8,554 nucleotides of DNA from Candidatus Bathyarchaeota archaeon B63 (GTDB taxonomy: Archaea; Thermoproteota; Bathyarchaeia; Bathyarchaeales; DTEX01): the NCBI GenBank assembly GCA_001593845.1, contig LUCF01000025.1:1-8554 (forward strand), written 5' to 3'. The translations under genes and the position numbers were made by a program. The notes below the pieces were generated by a model, which searched no databases, was not told the DNA's origin, and saw nothing but the letters and a program-made list of their open reading frames with translations. Below, piece after piece: positions 5,387 to 8,554 of this stretch (the first letter of the stretch is position 1; every line of letters starts with the position of its first letter).

Positions 5387-5749
5387 TCAGTAGGAGTAGA
5401 ATCGGAATTCTACCATTATGAAGGATATTAAGAGCAGGGAGATGCCGATCTCCATTATGATTAGGGCGTATCTCTGGTCGCGAATGCGTCGCGCGCTGTA
5501 GTAGATGAGGATTAAACCTAGGGATCCAAGCGCGTAGAGGATCATGACGCCTATGCTCTCGATTAGGAGGAACATGGAAGGTATAATGGATATGTAAATT
5601 CCACCTCCCAACAGGAAAATTGAGGTGGCGATGATCAATGCGGCGATTATGGAGCGCGGTGGACGGTAAGCTAATATCTTATCATAGGCCCTCCGGATGA
5701 AGCGGCCTCTTCTGAGGAGCCTTCCATGATCTTTCGGCACTTTCTTCAC
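5387..5749 (-). CDS. Small three-helix membrane protein, function unknown
   Basis: 120 residues. A strongly basic N-terminus (about residues 1-32, including RLLRRGRFIRRAYDK) is followed by three predicted membrane helices at about 33-56 (IIAALIIATSIFLLGGGIY), 59-85 (MFLLIESIGVMILYALG) and 93-115 (YALIIMEIGISLLLISF). A basic loop, SARRIRDQR (85-93), lies between helices 2 and 3. By the positive-inside rule the N-terminus and the 2-3 loop face the cytoplasm, leaving the C-terminus (VEFRFYSY) outside. There is no signal-peptidase site or catalytic motif. I do not recognise a named family. The start is GTG at 5749 with no convincing Shine-Dalgarno; GTG at codon 4 is an alternative. A TATA-like box at 5806-5815 suggests its own promoter. 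Confidence 0.75.
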   Translation of the reverse strand: MKKVPKDHGRLLRRGRFIRRAYDKILAYRPPRSIIAALIIATSIFLLGGGIYISIIPSMFLLIESIGVMILYALGSLGLILIYYSARRIRDQRYALIIMEIGISLLLISFIMVEFRFYSY

Positions 5750-5805
5750 TCGCCAGGTCTGTTAAGCTCTGCTTTTGTGGGCACGTTAGATTAAGAGGCG
5801 TGAAA

Positions 5806-5815
5806 CATTTAAATC
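5806..5815 (-). promoter_or_regulatory. TATA-like box of the membrane-protein gene
   Basis: Minus-strand GATTTAAATG, nearly identical to the box at 8164-8173, would start transcription near 5784 and leave a leader of about 35 bases before GTG at 5749. It lies just after the end of the topA-linked zinc-finger gene. Confidence 0.45.
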
Positions 5816-5836
5816 TTACATGTCCGGGGAGGCTCC

Positions 5837-6049
5837 CTAATGCCCATCCGAGTTGAGGAGGTGGGCGGCTACCTCCTTGACCCAAATGCCCGCATATGGA
5901 TTCTCACTTACCTCTTTGAGGTAATCCGTCCACGAGATCTTCATAGCCCTCCGCCAATCCTCATAGGTCCTAAGTAAGGAGGAATACGCCTCCTCATGCC
6001 TGTCGCAGAATCTGCTCTTCGCCCTCCTACCGCAGATCTTGCAGCTCAT
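5837..6049 (-). CDS. Small zinc-finger protein translationally coupled to topA
   Basis: 70 residues. Cys3, Cys6, Cys15 and His18 (C-x2-C-x8-C-x2-H) form a likely zinc site at the very N-terminus. The rest looks helical, with segments RTYEDWRRAMKISWTDYLKEV and NPYAGIWVKEVAAHLL that have the look of a conserved archaeal family, though I know no function for it. Its ATG (6049-6047) overlaps the topA stop TGA (6048-6046) as ATGA, so translation is probably coupled to topA. The constant pairing would suggest a role near DNA topology, but this is inference. A nucleic-acid-binding or protein-protein adaptor role is equally possible. Length and start are well supported by the overlap. Confidence 0.85.
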   Translation of the reverse strand: MSCKICGRRAKSRFCDRHEEAYSSLLRTYEDWRRAMKISWTDYLKEVSENPYAGIWVKEVAAHLLNSDGH

Positions 6050-8118
6050 CTAGGATTCCTCTTCTTCCCGGGGCAGTTCGAATTTACACAGAATGTTAAC
6101 GGCCTCCTACCTTTTAACTTGAACCTTATCATCGGGAACCCGCATTCTCCGCAAGCCCTGCCAGCGGGGGTCAAGATCCCCCTCTGAGGAAGGGGGAATG
6201 AAGTCTTACATAAGCCCTTAAAGAAGTTCGTGCATCCGACGAACCTCTTTCCGCTCTTGCGTGAACGTAGGATGATGAGCTGACCTGTCCCGCAGACGGG
6301 GCAGCCGCCGAGCATCCGCTTCTTCATCTGCGTCTTCCTTATGGCCTCGCTTAGCTCCCGGCCGATCTGCTTCTCATTCTCCTTTAACCTGAGCAGAACA
6401 GGCCTAAGCCTCTCTATCGCCTTCTCTATGACCGCCTCCATCCTCTCGCCTCCGTTCTGGATCATCTCCATGCTCCTCTCCAGGTCTCTCGTGAATTCGA
6501 CTGAGATCACCTCTGGGCAGTACCTGCTCAGTATGTCGATTACGTCTAACCCGAGCTCGGAGACGACCGCCCTCTCCCCGCTCACATATCCACGCGTATA
6601 GAGCGTATCGATGATCTCGGCGCGCGTCGCCTTAGTGCCGATCCCCTCATCCTCCATCCTTTTCAGGAGGCTGCTGGGGTTATACCTCGCAGGGGGCTTC
6701 GTGAATCCCTTCTCCCATGAGACCTCCTTGAAGTTGACCGTCTGCCCCTCCTCCAGGGGCGGGAGGATCACATCCTCGACTTGGATGTATGGCCTATAAA
6801 AGAGCATCCAGCCCTCCTCTAGGACCCTCCTGCCGCGAAGATAGAATATGTGTCCATCGACGGCTATTGAGACCCTAACGCTCTGCTTGACGGCTGGATC
6901 GCCGAAGACAGCCATGAACCTCCTCACGATCAGGTCCCAGAGCCTCCTCTCAGGCACGCTTAGCCTCCTCTCGGGGAGGTTCCCAGTCGGGTAGACGGCT
7001 GGATGGGCTGGGTCGTATCCCTTACCCTCATTCGGCGTCAGCGTCTCCTTGTCCAGGAGGACCTCGCTGAGCTCCCTATACTTGGGTTCCCTCCTCAGCG
7101 ACTTGAGTATCGCCCTGTAATCGATCGTTCTGGGGAGCCTCTGGCTGGATGTCCTCGGATATGATATCAGGGCCTCAAGGTATAGCCTCTCGGCTATGTT
7201 AGCTGTCCGGCGGGGGGTATACTTGAAGAGGCTGTATGCCTCCCTCTGGAGGGCTCCGAGATCGAAGGGTACGGGGGGCTTCTGACGGAATTCCCTGACC
7301 TCAACCTTCTCTATTCTTCCCCTCTTGCCCCTGCACTCCTCAACTATCCTAGCTGCCTCGGCCTGGGTCTTGATCGTCTTCTGCTCGTACTCGACATCGA
7401 ATATCTGCCCGTCCATCTCTACCTTCGCGTTTATCCTCCAGAATGGCACGGGCACGAAGCAGCTGATCTGTCTCTCCCTATCAGTTAGGAACTTTAGGGT
7501 TGGGCCCTGCACCCTCCCCGTGCTCAGCGTAGCGTATTTCCCGCTCCACCTCTTAGCCGCTATGGTCATGGCACGGGAGAGGTTTATGCCGTATATGGCG
7601 TCCAGTAGGTGGCGGCATATACCCGCCTCTATCATCGGGAACTCGATGCTCCTCAGCAGGCTGGCGTATGACTCTCTAAGCTCAGAAGTTGTGAGGGTCG
7701 AGAACTTCATCCTTTTCGCTTCTTTTTCTTTCCCCCCGCATGCATACTTAAGGATAGTATAGCCCAAGGTTGCCCCCTCAATATCGTAGTCAGTCGCGAG
7801 TATGAACTCATCAGCCCCTTTAGAGAGCAACGAGATTGCCTCTATCCATTCCCCGATCTCCTTCGCGTCCCTCTCGGCGAGGTGCCTGGGAACCCACTCG
7901 AAGTCAAAGACCGGATAGACATTTCGGTCCCTTACCTTCGGAGCCACCGTGTAGAGGTGGCCGAGGGCTGGGACGACAATCAGCATCTTCCCATCCCTCT
8001 CAGCCTCATAGTAGGGAACCCGGCCGATCTTCCTCTCAGCCGGCTTGCCTTCCTCATCAAGCGCCCTGGCGATCCTCCTAGCGGCGCTGGGCTTCTCGCA
8101 TAGCAGCAGAGCCTTCAA
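6046..8118 (-). CDS. topA: Archaeal DNA topoisomerase IA
   Basis: 690 residues, full length. It relaxes negatively supercoiled DNA by cutting one strand through a 5'-phosphotyrosine. The N-terminal Toprim domain has Glu8 (CEKP) and the metal-binding acidic triad Asp110, Asp112 and Glu114 in ATDYDIEG. The catalytic Tyr320 lies in ALISYPRTSSQRLP (316-329). The type IA core includes STGRVQGPTLKFL (199-211) and the later segment RYNPSSLLKRMEDEGIGTKA. Two C-terminal C4 zinc ribbons follow, using Cys606, Cys609, Cys629 and Cys637, then Cys656, Cys659, Cys677 and Cys682. There is no helicase domain, so it is not reverse gyrase. The start is TTG at 8118, since an upstream in-frame ATG is cut off by TAA. 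No strong Shine-Dalgarno is present, so a near-leaderless transcript is possible. Confidence 0.97.
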   Translation of the reverse strand: MKALLLCEKPSAARRIARALDEEGKPAERKIGRVPYYEAERDGKMLIVVPALGHLYTVAPKVRDRNVYPVFDFEWVPRHLAERDAKEIGEWIEAISLLSKGADEFILATDYDIEGATLGYTILKYACGGKEKEAKRMKFSTLTTSELRESYASLLRSIEFPMIEAGICRHLLDAIYGINLSRAMTIAAKRWSGKYATLSTGRVQGPTLKFLTDRERQISCFVPVPFWRINAKVEMDGQIFDVEYEQKTIKTQAEAARIVEECRGKRGRIEKVEVREFRQKPPVPFDLGALQREAYSLFKYTPRRTANIAERLYLEALISYPRTSSQRLPRTIDYRAILKSLRREPKYRELSEVLLDKETLTPNEGKGYDPAHPAVYPTGNLPERRLSVPERRLWDLIVRRFMAVFGDPAVKQSVRVSIAVDGHIFYLRGRRVLEEGWMLFYRPYIQVEDVILPPLEEGQTVNFKEVSWEKGFTKPPARYNPSSLLKRMEDEGIGTKATRAEIIDTLYTRGYVSGERAVVSELGLDVIDILSRYCPEVISVEFTRDLERSMEMIQNGGERMEAVIEKAIERLRPVLLRLKENEKQIGRELSEAIRKTQMKKRMLGGCPVCGTGQLIILRSRKSGKRFVGCTNFFKGLCKTSFPLPQRGILTPAGRACGECGFPMIRFKLKGRRPLTFCVNSNCPGKKRNPR

Positions 8119-8144
8119 TCTTACTTATGCCCCCATGGGACCCA

Positions 8145-8153
8145 CTAATATTT
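8145..8153 (-). promoter_or_regulatory. Proximal TATA-like box of topA
   Basis: Minus-strand AAATATTAG would place the transcription start about 4 bases before the TTG at 8118, giving an almost leaderless message. That agrees with the lack of a good ribosome-binding site. The palindromic box at 8164-8173 is an alternative. Confidence 0.35.
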
Positions 8154-8163
8154 GCAGAGGCCC

Positions 8164-8173
8164 GATTTAAATC
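8164..8173. promoter_or_regulatory. Palindromic TATA-like box between topA and the zinc-ribbon gene
   Basis: GATTTAAATC is a perfect 10-base palindrome in the 121-base divergent gap. Rightward it predicts a start near 8194 and a leader of about 45 bases for the zinc-ribbon gene. Leftward it predicts a start near 8143 and a 25-base leader for topA. It could serve one or both genes. Confidence 0.45.
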
Positions 8174-8193
8174 TGCTTTGCGTTCCCTTTATT

Positions 8194-8208
8194 AGGAAGA
8201 AACTTCCT
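8194..8208 (+). other. Tight hairpin AGGAAG-AAA-CTTCCT in the zinc-ribbon leader
   Basis: A perfect 6-base stem with a 3-base loop begins at the predicted transcription start from the palindromic TATA box. It could form a 5'-terminal RNA hairpin that protects or regulates the message, or be a protein-binding palindrome. Only the symmetry is seen. Confidence 0.3.
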
Positions 8209-8239
8209 TCTTTCATTATCCGAGATCTGAGAGGGATGC

Positions 8240-8437
8240 TTGGGTTTGCCTCAAAAGGTTAACTGCGATGGATGCGGCGCAACCCTTTATGAAGGCGAGG
8301 AGCTGAAGTCCCCGGAGGAGATACTTCAGATGCACGATGGAAAATGCCCAGAATGCGGCAGAACCCTCTCATTGACCCCTAAGAAGATCGAAGTGAAGGC
8401 AGCATCAAAGAGCTCAGTCGAGAAATTCGTCAAATGA
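8240..8437 (+). CDS. Small archaeal zinc-ribbon protein, function unknown
   Basis: 65 residues with two C-x2-C knuckles, Cys9/Cys12 (CDGC) and Cys36/Cys39 (CPEC), forming one zinc ribbon. Between them is a helix, EELKSPEEILQMHDGK; the C-terminus is a basic tail (KKIEVKAASKSSVEKFVK). The compact ribbon with SPEEIL and GKCPECG resembles conserved small archaeal proteins of unknown role. Nucleic-acid or protein binding is likely, but no activity can be assigned. The start is TTG at 8240, with GAGG (8231-8234) 5 bases away. TTG at 8246, giving MPQKVNCDGCG, is a credible alternative with longer spacing. It is transcribed divergently from topA through a shared 121-base region. A hairpin and T-rich run follow the stop. 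Confidence 0.82.
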   Translation: MGLPQKVNCDGCGATLYEGEELKSPEEILQMHDGKCPECGRTLSLTPKKIEVKAASKSSVEKFVK

Positions 8438-8448
8438 ACCCGCCGCGG

Positions 8449-8504
8449 ATCCCTGGTACACGGCCATACAGGGATAACCACGACACCCAGACCCCATCAT
8501 TTTT
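8449..8504 (+). terminator. Candidate hairpin and T-run after the zinc-ribbon gene
   Basis: A perfect 7-base inverted repeat, ATCCCTG (8449-8455) with CAGGGAT (8469-8475), begins 11 bases after the stop. A T-run lies at 8500-8504 and continues as GTTTGTT to 8511. The 24-base gap between stem and T-run is long for an intrinsic terminator, so the T-rich stretch is the likelier signal. Nothing else recognisable lies between 8438 and the window end. Confidence 0.35.
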
Positions 8505-8554
8505 GTTTGTTCAAAGGCCTTCCCCTTCTGGGGGTCCAAGCAGACTATTCCCTC

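Noticed and set aside
6076..6092. GTTCGAATTT resembling a tRNA T-loop
   Set aside because: It lies inside the topA zinc-ribbon coding region and no acceptor stem or anticodon arm surrounds it.
7325..7762. Long plus-strand open frame inside topA
   Set aside because: It lies wholly antisense to a conserved part of topA and its translation shows no family features.
8438..8554. Plus-strand frame staying open after the zinc-ribbon stop
   Set aside because: It has no start codon with a ribosome-binding site, and the Pro/Thr/His-rich translation looks non-coding; a read-through or frame break of the zinc-ribbon gene is not needed to explain that gene's length.

Overview
The window reads as an ordinary stretch of an archaeal chromosome. 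The evidence is archaeal-type DNA topoisomerase IA, archaeal/bacterial-type histidyl-tRNA synthetase, an archaeal tRNA-splicing endonuclease (EndA) family protein, an archaeal DUF2153-like protein, TATA-box-like AT boxes (often centred on TTTAAA) in front of transcription units, purine-rich Shine-Dalgarno sites (GAGG types), frequent TTG starts and small zinc-finger proteins. The gene set fits the TACK/Thermoproteota side of the Archaea, and Bathyarchaeia is my best guess. That placement is inference from gene content; no rRNA is present to settle it.

Layout. At the left edge (31-174, minus) is a 47-residue ribbon-helix-helix protein. Its upstream region (175-389) holds a perfect inverted repeat inside an AT-rich, probably divergent promoter. 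A plus-strand block follows: a 107-residue protein of unknown function (390-713, possibly arcadin-1-like), acylphosphatase (804-1079) and a DUF2153-like helical protein (1203-1562). From 1605 to 8118 every gene is on the minus strand. In transcription order these are topA and a small zinc-finger protein joined by an ATGA overlap (8118 to 5837), a three-helix membrane protein (5749-5387), mtnA and endA as an apparent operon (5283 to 3646), hisS (3520-2225) and a coiled-coil protein with a compact C-terminal domain (2051-1605). A divergent plus-strand zinc-ribbon protein (8240-8437) closes the window. No gap without a gene exceeds about 215 bases.

How the genes work together. Most products are housekeeping: DNA topology (TopA), tRNA maturation and charging (EndA, HisRS), methionine salvage (MtnA) and acyl-phosphate hydrolysis (AcyP). 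I see no mobile element, CRISPR array, rRNA or tRNA gene, and no clear multi-gene novel system.

The items most worth a second look are an EndA homologue with no histidine in its catalytic domain (proline at the aligned position), the small RHH gene with its palindromic putative operator, topA translationally coupled to an uncharacterised zinc-finger protein and divergent from another, the coiled-coil protein with a conserved-looking C-terminal domain, and hairpins in the leaders of three genes.
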